DNA of 64,000 nucleotides from CAJMNU01 sp905214855 (GCA_937890595.1 CALADM010000023.1:1-64000); one strand, 5' to 3'; numbered from the stretch's first letter, positions 17,927 to 26,655 are shown. A program made the numbers and translations. Notes: generated from the letters alone by a model not told the origin.

Positions 17927-18879
17927 AAAAACTAGTTTCCATTGTGGTGTCTGTTTATAATGAAGAACAGGCACTGGCACGTTTCTATCAGGAAACCCGG
18001 CGTGTGCTGGAAGAATTAACATGGGATTATGAAATGATATTTGTCAATGATGGCAGTACAGACTCCAGTATGTCTGTGCTGCACTCCATTGCATCAGAGA
18101 ATCCAAAAGCTAAAATTGTTTGTTTTTCAAGGAATTTTGGACATGAGGCAGCCATGATAGCAGGATTGGATTATAGTCAGGGAGACTGTATCATATGCAT
18201 GGATGCAGATTTACAGCATCCTCCGGAATACATTCCAAAGATCATCCAAAAGATAGAAGAAGGATATCAGATCATCAATATGGTACGCACAAAGAATGCG
18301 TCCGCAGGATGGCTAAAAAGAATAACCTCCGCAGGTTTTTATAAGGTGATCAATATGCTTTCGGATGTCAAATTTGAAAACAATGCCTCTGATTTTTTTG
18401 GTATTGACCGTCAGGCGGCAGAGGTGTTAAAAAAGGATTATAGAGAGAAAGTTCGTTTTCTTAGAGGATTTGTACAAAATATTGGTTTTAAAAAGACAAC
18501 CATTGAATTTGAGGCAGGAGTGAGAGTGGCAGGGGAGAGTAAATATAACATAAAGAAACTGTTTGCTTTTTCTATGAATACGATCATGTGTTTTTCTAAT
18601 ATGCCGCTCCGTCTGGGAATCTATGCGGGTATTTTTTCTGCAATATTAGGCTTTGTGATGATGATCTATACAATCTATAGCTGGCTTAAAGTGGGAACTC
18701 CCAGTGGATATGCTACAATTGTTGTCTTACTCTGTTTCATGTTCGCCGTGCTGTTTTTGATCGTGGGAATTATCGGAGAGTATATTGCGATCCTTTTCAC
18801 AGAATTAAAGAACAGACCAATTTATATTGTTGGTGAGACTACAAATATGGAAGAGAGTCGGGAAAAGAATATCAAATAG
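17923..18879 (+). CDS. GtrB/DPM1-like polyprenyl-phosphate glycosyltransferase (GT2)
   Basis: A 318-residue membrane-anchored GT2 enzyme that most likely makes an undecaprenyl-phosphate-linked sugar for use outside the membrane. The catalytic domain shows VSVVVYNEE-like start (SIVVSVYNEEQAL), FVNDGSTDSS near 41, SRNFGHEAAMIAGLD near 68 and CMDADLQHPPE near 91. All of these are typical of GtrB. Two transmembrane helices follow (about 228-258 and 265-295) with a short cytoplasmic tail, the standard GtrB architecture. A GtrA flippase is not visible nearby. It is co-translated with LicD and closes block I. A paralogue lies at 54.4 kb. Confidence 0.9.
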   Translation: MKKLVSIVVSVYNEEQALARFYQETRRVLEELTWDYEMIFVNDGSTDSSMSVLHSIASENPKAKIVCFSRNFGHEAAMIAGLDYSQGDCIICMDADLQHPPEYIPKIIQKIEEGYQIINMVRTKNASAGWLKRITSAGFYKVINMLSDVKFENNASDFFGIDRQAAEVLKKDYREKVRFLRGFVQNIGFKKTTIEFEAGVRVAGESKYNIKKLFAFSMNTIMCFSNMPLRLGIYAGIFSAILGFVMMIYTIYSWLKVGTPSGYATIVVLLCFMFAVLFLIVGIIGEYIAILFTELKNRPIYIVGETTNMEESREKNIK

Positions 18880-18921
18880 CAATAAATCAAATGGTTTCAT
18901 GAAAAAGGAAAGGACAAATTT

Positions 18922-19455
18922 ATGAAAAAAATAATTGCGATATTAGCATGCAGTATGTTATTGATGACTGGATGTACAGAGCGTACAGTGACAAATCAGA
19001 CAACAGTTCCTGAAACAGAAACAATGGCTATTCCAGTACCGGATACAGAGATACATGATGACATTGTTCTCGACTGGGAGCAGGGCGTGAGTGACATTGA
19101 TGATGTACTCAGAAATACAAACGCCTATCCCAAAATGACGGATGTTTCTGTATTTGTAAACGATGAGACAGCAGAGATTACGATCGTTATGTCTGTAGAG
19201 GATGATATGACATCTGAGGAAGCGGTAGATTATGCCCAGAGGATTTTGGAGTCTGCCAACAATGCAGTAGCAGATCAGGATTTTTCTATTACACTTGCAG
19301 AGGATGGCGTAAGCTATGGCGGTTTGTATGAGAGATATGGCGTGTATGTGGGAATTGCTCCAGACAGCACAAAAGAAGATGAGATAACATGGCTGGTAGA
19401 TGAGCATTTGGAAAAAGGAGAAGAATACCGTGCTTTGAAAGCGGCAAAGGAATAA
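18922..19455 (+). CDS. Putative lipoprotein of unknown function
   Basis: A 177-residue secreted lipoprotein. The signal peptide MKKIIAILACSMLLMTGC ends in a clear lipobox (LMTGC, Cys 18), followed by a Thr/Glu-rich linker. The folded part (about 50-177) contains VSVFVNDETAEITIVMSVED and EEAVDYAQRILESANNAVAD. This is an alternating strand/helix pattern resembling small sporulation-type lipoproteins, but no family is recognised with certainty. It lies 42 bases after the GtrB-like gene on the same strand with no terminator between, so read-through from block I is possible. It should sit on the outer face of the membrane. Confidence 0.8.
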   Translation: MKKIIAILACSMLLMTGCTERTVTNQTTVPETETMAIPVPDTEIHDDIVLDWEQGVSDIDDVLRNTNAYPKMTDVSVFVNDETAEITIVMSVEDDMTSEEAVDYAQRILESANNAVADQDFSITLAEDGVSYGGLYERYGVYVGIAPDSTKEDEITWLVDEHLEKGEEYRALKAAKE

Positions 19456-19473
19456 CAAAGATACTAATAAAAA

Positions 19474-19505
19474 GCTCTCTGCATAGAAAAAAGATGGCAG
19501 GGAGC
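19474..19505. other. Intergenic hairpin before the ROK kinase gene
   Basis: GCTCTCTGC (19474-19482) pairs with GCAGGGAGC (19497-19505), with one T-G pair. There is no T-tract on the plus strand. Read on the minus strand, it is followed by TTTTTATT, so it would terminate antisense rather than sense transcripts. Confidence 0.4.
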
Positions 19506-19549
19506 AGATTAGTAAATAGAAAACTAGGGAAAAGGATGGAGGAATGTGT

Positions 19550-20437
19550 ATGAGATTAGGAGCACTGGAAGCAGGCGGAACAAAGATGGTATGTGCAGTG
19601 GGTGATGAGAATGGAACAATTTTTGAGAGAATTTCCATTCCAACTGAGACACCGGATGTAACAATGCCAAAGATTGTGGAGTATTTCAAAGACAAGGAGA
19701 TCGAGGCTTTGGGGATTGGCTGTTTTGGCCCGATTGATCTGAACCGCAATTCCAAGACCTATGGATATATCACAACAACTCCAAAACTGGCATGGCGCAA
19801 TTATAATATTGTTGGGGCAATGAAAGAGGCACTGGGAGTTCCAGTTGGATTTGATACAGACGTGAACGGCTCTGCTTTGGGAGAGGCGACATGGGGAATT
19901 ACCAAGGGATTGGAAAACAGTATGTATATTACCATTGGAACAGGCGTTGGAGCTGGTATCATCACAAATGGAAAACTTCTGCATGGTATGCTGCATCCAG
20001 AAGCAGGTCATCTTCTCTTAACAAGACATCCAGAAGATACGTATGAAGGAAAATGTCCATACCATAAGACTTGTCTAGAAGGCATGGCTGCCGGTCCGGC
20101 AATCGAGGCAAGATGGGGAAAGAAAGGCGTGGAGCTGGCTGACAGAAAAGAAGTCTGGGAGATGGAGGCATTCTATATCGGACAGGCTCTGGTTGACTAT
20201 ATTGTGACACTGTCACCACAGAGGATCATCTTGGGAGGCGGAGTCATGCATCAGGAACACATCATGCCTATGGTGCGTGAGGAAGTAAAACGTCAGCTGG
20301 CGGGATATATCCAGACAAAGGAGTTAGAAGATATAGAAAATTATATTGTACTTCCAAGCCTGAATGACAATCAGGGGATCATGGGAGCTTTGAAATTGGC
20401 TTTAGATGAGATAGAGTACGAGAAAAACATAGGATAA
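19550..20437 (+). CDS. ROK family sugar kinase (fructokinase-like)
   Basis: Phosphorylates a hexose, most likely fructose, in the cytoplasm. The 295-residue protein begins with the phosphate-binding LGALEAGGTKMVCAVG. It has DVNGSALGEATWG near 107, GTGVGAGIITNGKLLHG near 131, the catalytic EAGHLLL near 151, and a CPYHKTCLEG zinc-type motif near 172 in the place of the ROK zinc site. The closest described type is the B. subtilis YdhR/GmuE fructokinase. ATG 19550 lies 7 bases after GGAGG, while ATG 19544 is too close to it. It is isolated from sugar-utilisation genes, so the physiological substrate is not fixed. A bidirectional terminator follows. Confidence 0.88.
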   Translation: MRLGALEAGGTKMVCAVGDENGTIFERISIPTETPDVTMPKIVEYFKDKEIEALGIGCFGPIDLNRNSKTYGYITTTPKLAWRNYNIVGAMKEALGVPVGFDTDVNGSALGEATWGITKGLENSMYITIGTGVGAGIITNGKLLHGMLHPEAGHLLLTRHPEDTYEGKCPYHKTCLEGMAAGPAIEARWGKKGVELADRKEVWEMEAFYIGQALVDYIVTLSPQRIILGGGVMHQEHIMPMVREEVKRQLAGYIQTKELEDIENYIVLPSLNDNQGIMGALKLALDEIEYEKNIG

Positions 20438-20464
20438 ACAGGACAGGCTGCAAACGGTGTAAAA

Positions 20465-20508
20465 AAGCTGCTCAGAGTGCATTCATATTGCATTCTAAGC
20501 AGCTTTTT
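20465..20508. terminator. Bidirectional terminator between convergent genes
   Basis: AAGCTGCTCAGAGTGCA (20465-20481) pairs with TGCATTCTAAGCAGCTT (20489-20505) with two mismatches. There is a T-run on the plus side and an A-run (20461-20466) that serves the minus strand. It separates the ROK kinase from the convergent phospholipase gene. Confidence 0.88.
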
Positions 20509-20522
20509 GTCGTATACTCATG

Positions 20523-21521
20523 TTATCGTGAATATTTAGAAGTTTCTTCTGCATCCAGACCACTGTGGTAAGAATAATTACCCAGTTCTTCTAAGATGTT
20601 TTCAAAATCCGGTTCATCAAACAAAGCGCCTGTTGCCAGAGCACGGTTGATCGAAAGGTAGATCTGCCCACATCGGTCAATGCTTCTTCGGAAGAGATCT
20701 GGAAAAGACTCTGTGGATATCAGCTTAGGATCCCATGGGTTTGCCCAAGGTTCATGGCTGCTGTTCAGACTCTGCCTTACATCACTGATGTTATCAGTGA
20801 CGAGCTTTTGTGAGGCGACCGGCTGTCTGAGAAAAATGGATTCAAAAAATTCAATACTGCTGCTTTTTCTTCCAGAAGGATCGGATAGAGTACGGCATCC
20901 AAAGCGCAGGGCAAGGATAGAACGATGTATCATTCTTGCAGATACCTGATAATGGTTGGTATCTGATAGTGGATAGTAAGCCTGATTGATACAGTCTTTC
21001 AAAAAATGTGAGATAAATTGTATTTCCTGCCCATTTAGGCAGATCGTTGCTGCCTGATTGAACTGTGATGGTTTTTTCTGCTTGTATTTGTAAAGTAAGA
21101 TTGCGTCAATATCATTTTCCAGAGCGGCATGAAGACCATGGCATCGGCTGTCCGGCTGCTTAGGATTGTATTGGATACGCCCATATACAAATGGATGACA
21201 GATGGAGTCCCCAACATAGTGACAGATAAAGCCGCAAAGATAGGAAAGTCCCTGCTCTCTCTGCTGTTTGGATTGAATCTGGGACAATTTAGAAAAACAT
21301 TGGTTAAAAAAATCATTTACATGTGCTTCGTGCATATAAGAACCCACATTGCGGTAATCCCGATGACGCAGAATTGGGATGTTATAGAAAAACATATCCG
21401 GTCCTTGTAAACCCAGTTGGTACAGCCAGCGGTATTTTGCGATAATGTGTTTGAGATAGTTGGGAGGAAGATCATTGAAGACTTTCATTCCCATAATATA
21501 ATGGGTTGTAAAACCTGGCAT
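20523..21521 (-). CDS. Zinc-dependent phospholipase C family protein
   Basis: A 332-residue protein of the bacterial zinc-dependent phospholipase C-like family (PF00882 type). The zinc-ligand pattern is visible: an N-terminal TTHYIMG, LQGPDMFFYN near 38-47, HEAHVNDFF near 64, and LCGFICHYVGDSICHPFVYG near 93-112, followed by CHGLHAALENDIDAIL near 128. No signal peptide is seen, unlike secreted clostridial alpha-toxins. This points to a cytoplasmic or housekeeping member whose substrate is unknown. It is the only gene on the minus strand here and has its own promoter at 21.57 kb. The assignment to the family is good, but real phospholipase activity is unproven. Confidence 0.85.
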   Translation of the reverse strand: MPGFTTHYIMGMKVFNDLPPNYLKHIIAKYRWLYQLGLQGPDMFFYNIPILRHRDYRNVGSYMHEAHVNDFFNQCFSKLSQIQSKQQREQGLSYLCGFICHYVGDSICHPFVYGRIQYNPKQPDSRCHGLHAALENDIDAILLYKYKQKKPSQFNQAATICLNGQEIQFISHFLKDCINQAYYPLSDTNHYQVSARMIHRSILALRFGCRTLSDPSGRKSSSIEFFESIFLRQPVASQKLVTDNISDVRQSLNSSHEPWANPWDPKLISTESFPDLFRRSIDRCGQIYLSINRALATGALFDEPDFENILEELGNYSYHSGLDAEETSKYSR

Positions 21522-21554
21522 TTCGTATCCCTTCTTCCAAGATTTGATAGTTAT

Positions 21555-21583
21555 ATTGTACTAAAATTCGGGTTTAAATACAA
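21555..21583 (-). promoter_or_regulatory. Promoter for the phospholipase C-like gene
   Basis: On the minus strand, TTGTAT (21578-21583) and TACAAT (21555-21560) are separated by 17 bases, about 34 bases before the ATG. The same stretch read on the plus strand gives a weaker TTGTAC/TACAAG pair at 17 bases that could serve the symporter, so the two promoters may overlap face to face. Confidence 0.65.
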
Positions 21584-21649
21584 GTAAAGAGGCATATTTT
21601 TAAGAGAAAGAGAGAAGAAAGAATCCGTTTGGGATACGGGAAGGAGTAT

Positions 21650-23053
21650 ATGGGACAGAATATCCTAGAAACGATAAAAGAGTGGGTGTGGGGACCGTGG
21701 CTTTTATGTCTCATGTTGGCGATAGGAATTTTTTACAGTTTGAAATCTGGTTTTTTTCAGGTCAGAGGAGTCAGAACATGGTGGAATGCTACAGCAGGCA
21801 GTATGGGAGAGACAGGGAAAATAAAAGAGAGAAAAGAAAACAGTATCTCTCCATTTCAGGCAGCGTGTACCGCACTGGCAGCAACTGTAGGGACAGGGAA
21901 TATCGCAGGAGTTGCGACTGCGCTGGTCGCAGGCGGTCCGGGAGCTATTTTCTGGATGTGGCTCTCTTCTCTGGTTGGTATGATGACTGCTTATGCAGAG
22001 AATTTTCTTGGGATTTTATATCGAGAGAAGGGAGAAGAAGGACGATTTTATGGCGGACCGATGCAGTACATAGAAAAAGGAATGGGAAAACGTCCATTAG
22101 CTTTCATATATGCAGTGTGTACCATATTTGCCTCATTTGGAATGGGATGTATGGTGCAGGCAAATTCTATGGCAGATACTTTGCAGTATGCGTTTTCTAT
22201 GCCGCCATTTTGGACAGCTGCCATTTTGACGGGAGGAAGTGCTCTGGTATTATGGGGAGGGATTGACAGGATCACAAAAGTGACAGAGAAATTAGTGCCT
22301 TGTTCAGCAGGAATTTATCTGGTTTTATCTGGAGTCGTTATTTTAGCAAACATCAAAGAGATCCCAGCGGTATTCCAATTGATCTTTAGGGAAGCGTTTT
22401 CCGTTAGATCTATGGCGGGAGGCGCAATAGGATATGGGATTTCAAGGGGAGTATTTTCAAATGAGGCAGGGCTTGGAAGTTTGGCAATCTTACATAGTTC
22501 TACAGAAGATACGACACCACAGGAACAGGGAATGTGGGGGATTTTTGATGTGTTTTTTGATACCATTCTTATGTGTACCCTGACCGCAGTTGTGATTTTG
22601 GTACAGCCAAAAGTGAGGATATTGCTCTGTGGGTCAGCATATGGAGCAGAAGGTCTGCGTTTTTCTTCGGCAGATGCGCCGTTAAATGGGGCAGCGCTTG
22701 CCTCATGGGCGATCTCACAGACAGTGGGGAATGGGGGAAATAGTGTGATCGCAGGTACTATGGTATGTTTTGCATTTGCAACTATTTTAGGATGGTATTA
22801 TCTGGGAAGTCAGGCAGCAGCTTATCTTCTTGGAGATCATCTGTTTTTGTACCGATTGTTTTATTTAGAAAGTATTTTCTTTGGCTGTGTGCTTCAGCTT
22901 ACATTTGTGTGGGATCTGTCAGATATTTTTAATGGTATGATGGCAGTTCCGAATCTGATCGCTCTGTTTGCATTGAGAAAAGAGATCCAATTTCCTGTTC
23001 AAGAACAAAAGGCAAGAAACAAGAAAGAAAGAGAAAGAAAAAGACGGAAATAG
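21650..23053 (+). CDS. Sodium:alanine/glycine symporter (AGCS/AlsT family)
   Basis: Imports alanine or glycine together with Na+ through the cytoplasmic membrane. The 467-residue protein has about ten hydrophobic segments and the family signatures GNIAGVATALVAGGPGAIFW near residue 84-103, AENFLGILYRE near 115, GGPMQYIEKGMG near 134, and GYGISRGVFSNEAGLGS near 260-276. Length and signatures match AlsT/DagA proteins. The start is ATG 21650 after AAGGAG. The in-frame TTG at 21629 precedes that ribosome binding site and is rejected. A lysine/arginine-rich tail ends the protein. The gene is flanked by its own promoter region and the antiporter promoter. Confidence 0.95.
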   Translation: MGQNILETIKEWVWGPWLLCLMLAIGIFYSLKSGFFQVRGVRTWWNATAGSMGETGKIKERKENSISPFQAACTALAATVGTGNIAGVATALVAGGPGAIFWMWLSSLVGMMTAYAENFLGILYREKGEEGRFYGGPMQYIEKGMGKRPLAFIYAVCTIFASFGMGCMVQANSMADTLQYAFSMPPFWTAAILTGGSALVLWGGIDRITKVTEKLVPCSAGIYLVLSGVVILANIKEIPAVFQLIFREAFSVRSMAGGAIGYGISRGVFSNEAGLGSLAILHSSTEDTTPQEQGMWGIFDVFFDTILMCTLTAVVILVQPKVRILLCGSAYGAEGLRFSSADAPLNGAALASWAISQTVGNGGNSVIAGTMVCFAFATILGWYYLGSQAAAYLLGDHLFLYRLFYLESIFFGCVLQLTFVWDLSDIFNGMMAVPNLIALFALRKEIQFPVQEQKARNKKERERKRRK

Positions 23054-23084
23054 AGAAAAAACAAGAAAAGTGATTTGGACGGAC

Positions 23085-23113
23085 TTGACAGAAAATACAA
23101 AGATTCCTATACT
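23085..23113 (+). promoter_or_regulatory. Strong promoter of the Ca2+/Na+ antiporter gene
   Basis: Consensus TTGACA (23085-23090), 17-base spacer, TATACT (23108-23113). The antiporter ATG is about 110 bases downstream. Confidence 0.88.
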
Positions 23114-23224
23114 TAGAAATTGAAGTTCATTCAGCAGGAATGCAGGATGAAGAATTTCCTGTCTCTGAGTATGAGAATGGGATGGGAAAAGAAAAAATAC
23201 ATTAGGAAAGATAAGGGGTCTAAC

Positions 23225-24154
23225 ATGATGATGTATGTATGGTTGATTGTAGGTTTTATATTGTTGATCAAGGGTGCGGACTTTTTTGTAGAGGGAAGTT
23301 CCTCTGTTGCGAAATTGCTGCGTATTCCAAGCGTGATCATTGGATTGACGATTGTGGCATTTGGAACAAGTGCACCGGAGGCTGCTGTAAGTATCACAGC
23401 TGCTTTAGCAAAGAAAAATGAGATTGCGATCGGAAATGTCATTGGGTCTAATATTTTCAATTTGTTAATGGTATTGGGATGCTGTTCTTTGATATTGCCA
23501 TTGACGATTGATAAGAAGATTTTGTTTAAGGATTATCCATTTTCTTTGGTTATCACAGGAGTTCTGCTGGCTGCGATTCTGTTTGATCTAAAGATCGGAA
23601 GACTGGATGGTTTTATTTTATTTGTATTGTTTGGCTACTTTCTGGTGCGTACCGTACAGCAGGCACTTTCAAACCGTACCAAGGCAGAGGAGGAAGATAT
23701 TAAGGTTTTATCTCCATTCCTCAGTGGAGTATATATTCTGGGCGGTCTTGTAGCTATTGTGATCGGTGGAGATCTGGTAGTAGATTCAGCATCAGAGATC
23801 GCAGCTGCATTTGGTCTGAGTCAGACATTGATCGGTCTTACGATCGTTGCAATGGGAACATCCCTTCCAGAGCTTGTTACTTCTATGGTTGCAGCTAAAA
23901 AAGGAGAGAATGGTCTGGCACTTGGAAATGTAGTGGGATCTAATATTTTTAACATTCTGCTGATCCTTTCTGTATCTTCCATGATCACACCGATCCCAGT
24001 TCAGGCAGAGTCTATTATCGATCTGATCGTTTTGCTTGCGACCAGTGCAGTTTGCTGGATCTTCTGCAAGAGCAAATATACGATCAACCGCATAGAGGGT
24101 GGAAGTATGGTGCTGATGTATGCAGGATATATGGCATATATTATTGCCAGATAA
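23225..24154 (+). CDS. Calcium/sodium antiporter (CaCA family)
   Basis: Cation exchanger of the YrbG/CaCA type that expels Ca2+ in exchange for Na+ or H+. Around 309 residues form ten helices in two inverted halves. Each half carries an alpha-repeat: GLTIVAFGTSAPEAAVSITA with GNVIGSNIFN in the first (near residue 37-78), and GLTIVAMGTSLPELVTSM with GNVVGSNIFN in the second (near 202-240). The start chosen is the first of three consecutive ATGs (23225, 23228, 23231), 8-9 bases after AAGGGG. An upstream TTG at 23120 would add a hydrophilic extension not expected in the family and lies beside the promoter. A strong terminator follows. Confidence 0.95.
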   Translation: MMMYVWLIVGFILLIKGADFFVEGSSSVAKLLRIPSVIIGLTIVAFGTSAPEAAVSITAALAKKNEIAIGNVIGSNIFNLLMVLGCCSLILPLTIDKKILFKDYPFSLVITGVLLAAILFDLKIGRLDGFILFVLFGYFLVRTVQQALSNRTKAEEEDIKVLSPFLSGVYILGGLVAIVIGGDLVVDSASEIAAAFGLSQTLIGLTIVAMGTSLPELVTSMVAAKKGENGLALGNVVGSNIFNILLILSVSSMITPIPVQAESIIDLIVLLATSAVCWIFCKSKYTINRIEGGSMVLMYAGYMAYIIAR

Positions 24155-24192
24155 AAAGTAAGAAAGTATATGGATTTGCTACTATGAAACAT

Positions 24193-24235
24193 AAAAAGAC
24201 GAGATTTTACTGGCTCTGTAAAATCTCGTCTTTTT
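24193..24235. terminator. Perfect bidirectional terminator
   Basis: An 18-bp perfect stem (24193-24210 with 24218-24235) with a 7-base loop, A-run at the left and T-run at the right. It ends the antiporter transcript and would also stop minus-strand transcription. Confidence 0.93.
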
Positions 24236-24240
24236 GATAT

Positions 24241-24384
24241 GGGAAGACATACCATGTGGTATATAGACTTCCCTGTTTAAGATTGCTCGAAAAAGGGAGG
24301 AGACCTGATAATAGGGATATATCATCAGGTCAAGTATTATGAAAAAAATCTTGTAAACTTGTTTTAAACAGTACTAACTGTTTA
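24241..24384. repeat. Three hairpins in the gap before the cyclophilin gene
   Basis: The 447-base gap 24155-24601 has no credible gene. After the terminator it holds three palindromic elements. The first pairs GGGAAG (24241-24246) with CTTCCC (24268-24273) and encloses ATACC/GGTAT. The second pairs GACCTGAT (24302-24309) with ATCAGGTC (24324-24331). The third is a perfect inverted repeat TAAACAGT-acta-ACTGTTTA (24365-24384). The third looks like an operator or small hairpin next to A+T-rich promoter-like sequence. No clear -35/-10 pair could be placed, and the rest of the gap (24385-24601) shows nothing beyond a GGAGG ribosome binding site. Confidence 0.5.
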
Positions 24385-24601
24385 TGGTTATAGTATATGC
24401 AGGAATCGTGAAGAAATCGTGTTGATTGTGTAAAAGGTTTTTGAATGTTGTATGAACGAATTATGAACGCAAAACAGAACAGATGGAAGACTGGACAAGA
24501 GAGGGGATATTTGGTAAAATAAACAATCAAAGGAAATGCTATCCAAACGATAAGAAGGTAAAAAGAAAGAAAAGATAGCAAATAAAAAGGAGGAATATAT
24601 C

Positions 24602-25132
24602 ATGCAGAATCCAGTTGTTACATTTGAAATGGAAAATGGAGATGTGATGAAAGCAGAGCTTTATCCACAGATCGCACCAAATACAGTCAACAATTTTATC
24701 AGCTTGGTGGAGAAAGGTTTTTATGATGGACTGATCTTCCATAGAGTGATCTCAGGATTTATGATTCAGGGAGGATGTCCGGATGGAACAGGAATGGGAG
24801 GTCCGGGATATCAGATCAGGGGAGAGTTCTCTCAGAATGGTTTTGACAATGATCTCAAACATACAGAAGGAGTACTTTCCATGGCAAGAGCGATGGATCC
24901 GAATTCTGCTGGTTCTCAGTTCTTTATCATGCACAAGACAAGCCCTCATCTGGATGGCGCATATGCAGCATTTGGAAAGATCACAGAGGGAATGGATGTA
25001 GTAAATAAGATCGCTGATGTGCGTACAGACTACAGCGATCGCCCAATGAAACCTCAGGTGATGAAAAAAGTGACTGTGGAGACCTTTGGAGAAGTGTATC
25101 CAGAGCCGGAGAAAAAAAGCAGCAGATGGTAA
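24602..25132 (+). CDS. Peptidyl-prolyl cis-trans isomerase, cyclophilin type
   Basis: Catalyses proline isomerisation in protein folding. The 176-residue protein is a single cyclophilin domain: TVNNFISLVEKGFYDGLIFH near residue 29-48, HRVISGFMIQGGCPDGTGMGG near 48-68, the catalytic Arg in FHRV, and SAGSQFFIMHK near 102. No signal peptide is present, so it is cytoplasmic. It is a normal-length bacterial PpiB-type enzyme. The start is ATG after AAAAAGGAGGAATATATC. The last 7 bases overlap the start of the GNAT gene, so the two are translationally coupled. Confidence 0.95.
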   Translation: MQNPVVTFEMENGDVMKAELYPQIAPNTVNNFISLVEKGFYDGLIFHRVISGFMIQGGCPDGTGMGGPGYQIRGEFSQNGFDNDLKHTEGVLSMARAMDPNSAGSQFFIMHKTSPHLDGAYAAFGKITEGMDVVNKIADVRTDYSDRPMKPQVMKKVTVETFGEVYPEPEKKSSRW

Positions 25133-25824
25133 TAGTACGTTGTTATGATATAAAAGGGGAACAGATCCCACTTGTCATATCCGATGAAGCAGCAGCTCTC
25201 ACCCAGGCGAAAAGTCAGGGGAGGGCTGTTCTTGGTATTTCAGACAAAGGGGAATTTTTGCCAGTTCCTTATGTGGCAGAAAGTCTGGATGATGTGGATG
25301 AGATTTTTGCAAAGCGGGTGATAAAAAGACAGATGGGGATTGCTTGGGAGATCGCAGAGACAGAGAGATTGGTGATACGGGAATTTCGTGAGAATGATTG
25401 GGATAAGATAGAACTTTTGCCAGACGATGTTTTTAGGGAAAAAGAATTCTTTGAGGCATATATCAGATCACAATATCCTTTTTATGAATATGGCATGTGG
25501 GCATTGGAAGAAAAGAAGACAGGGAGTCTGGTGGGGCGTGCCGGTATCTGGGATGGAGAAGAATGCCCTATAGACATGCCGCCTGAGTCATTGGAAATGG
25601 GATACCATATCTTTTCTTGGTACAGGGGACAGGGATATGCCATGGAAGCATGCAGGGCGATCCAGAACTGGTGCAGAGAAGAAGAGGATATGGAGGGGAG
25701 ATTGATCTATACTAGGATAGATCCCGAGAATCAGGATTCTATCAGGATCGCAAAAAAATTGTCCCTGCCTGTCTATCTTCCAGTGGGATACAGAAAGAAG
25801 AACAGGCAAAGACAGCTTTTTTAA
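25126..25824 (+). CDS. GNAT family N-acetyltransferase
   Basis: A 232-residue protein with a GNAT acetyl-CoA-binding domain in its C-terminal two thirds. IAETERLVIREFRENDWDKI (near residue 78-97) is the usual RimJ/RimL-like start. MGYHIFSWYRGQGYAMEACR near 153-172 contains the acetyl-CoA pyrophosphate loop (RGQGYA). RIDPENQDSIRIAKKLSL near 193 is the standard last-helix motif. Residues 1-70 form an extra N-terminal segment not in the core fold, containing FLPVPYVAESLDDVDEIFAK. The substrate is unknown. It overlaps the cyclophilin gene by 7 bases, and its own start lacks a separate ribosome binding site. Confidence 0.85.
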   Translation: MVIVRCYDIKGEQIPLVISDEAAALTQAKSQGRAVLGISDKGEFLPVPYVAESLDDVDEIFAKRVIKRQMGIAWEIAETERLVIREFRENDWDKIELLPDDVFREKEFFEAYIRSQYPFYEYGMWALEEKKTGSLVGRAGIWDGEECPIDMPPESLEMGYHIFSWYRGQGYAMEACRAIQNWCREEEDMEGRLIYTRIDPENQDSIRIAKKLSLPVYLPVGYRKKNRQRQLF

Positions 25825-25834
25825 TCGATCATGT

Positions 25835-26563
25835 TTATTTTCCAAGGAGATATTTTAGGAAAAGAACGGAATTATCCGGATTTGGAGTGTTGGCAATGAT
25901 GGAAAATACAGGATCTTCCATATGTACATTACCCATACTCTCAAGATTAGTTCCTGTCATACGGATACCGCATGGATAGGTTGAACCATCTTCTCTAGTT
26001 CCATATACGATCTGGTCAGAGAGTGACGCATACAGATCTTCAGGCAGTATCGTCTGGATATCTGCTGCCATTCCCTGCGTTGAAAAAACTTCCATGCTGA
26101 TCGCATCCATGATGACAACATCAAGGGACTTGGCAGTTACAAGAGCACTTAGTTTCATTGCAGAAGCATAATCCGCTTCCGCAGAACCTGCTGCAAAGAA
26201 GTTGTTGAGCTGGTTCTCTTCGCCTTCTTGGGGGCGATTGCCATAGTTGATCGTCATACTGGCATCCATAGTGACGATATCTTTCTCTCCAAATCCACCA
26301 TATTCATGGAAACCGTCTTCAAGATATTCCGTGTTCAAGGAATCATATCCATAGTTATTGACAATGGCACAGTACAGAACATCTGTAAAAGTCTGGCGAT
26401 ACAGACTGGTGGCAACTAAGTAGATCAGACAGCCTGCAATGATGATAAGGAACATATGAACCTTATAATATTCAAAAATGTACCATATCCTGTCTTTCCA
26501 GCTCATTTCTTTTAATTTTGCCAGTTCTGAGTGCAAAGTTTCCTTGAAACGTGTCTTTAATTC
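25835..26563 (-). CDS. Single-pass membrane protein of unknown function
   Basis: A 242-residue protein with a basic N-terminal cytoplasmic segment (about 1-35, including LKEMSWKDRIWYIFEYYKVH). A single transmembrane helix follows (FLIIIAGCLIYLVATSLY, about 37-55), and then an extracytoplasmic domain of about 185 residues. The outer domain contains LVTAKSLDVVIMDAISMEVF and IIANTPNPDNSVLFLKYLLG, faintly like the end of a substrate-binding-protein fold. No family is recognised. ATG 26563 has GGAGG 6 bases upstream. The longer in-frame start at 26641 lacks one. It is transcribed divergently from the DUF624 gene, sharing a short promoter region. Confidence 0.75.
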   Translation of the reverse strand, partial: ELKTRFKETLHSELAKLKEMSWKDRIWYIFEYYKVHMFLIIIAGCLIYLVATSLYRQTFTDVLYCAIVNNYGYDSLNTEYLEDGFHEYGGFGEKDIVTMDASMTINYGNRPQEGEENQLNNFFAAGSAEADYASAMKLSALVTAKSLDVVIMDAISMEVFSTQGMAADIQTILPEDLYASLSDQIVYGTREDGSTYPCGIRMTGTNLESMGNVHMEDPVFSIIANTPNPDNSVLFLKYLLGK

Positions 26564-26649
26564 CATAATTTCCTCCAATGTATCCAAAGGCTTTCCAATA
26601 GCAAATGTGTTGTTTATGTGTTTGGATTTTCTTATTATCAATGTTTTGT

Positions 26650-26655
26650 ATTATA
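26650..26655 (-). promoter_or_regulatory. Extended -10 promoter of the single-pass membrane protein gene
   Basis: On the minus strand, TATAAT with TG one base upstream (TGTTATAAT), about 87 bases before the ATG. No good -35 was found. Confidence 0.45.
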
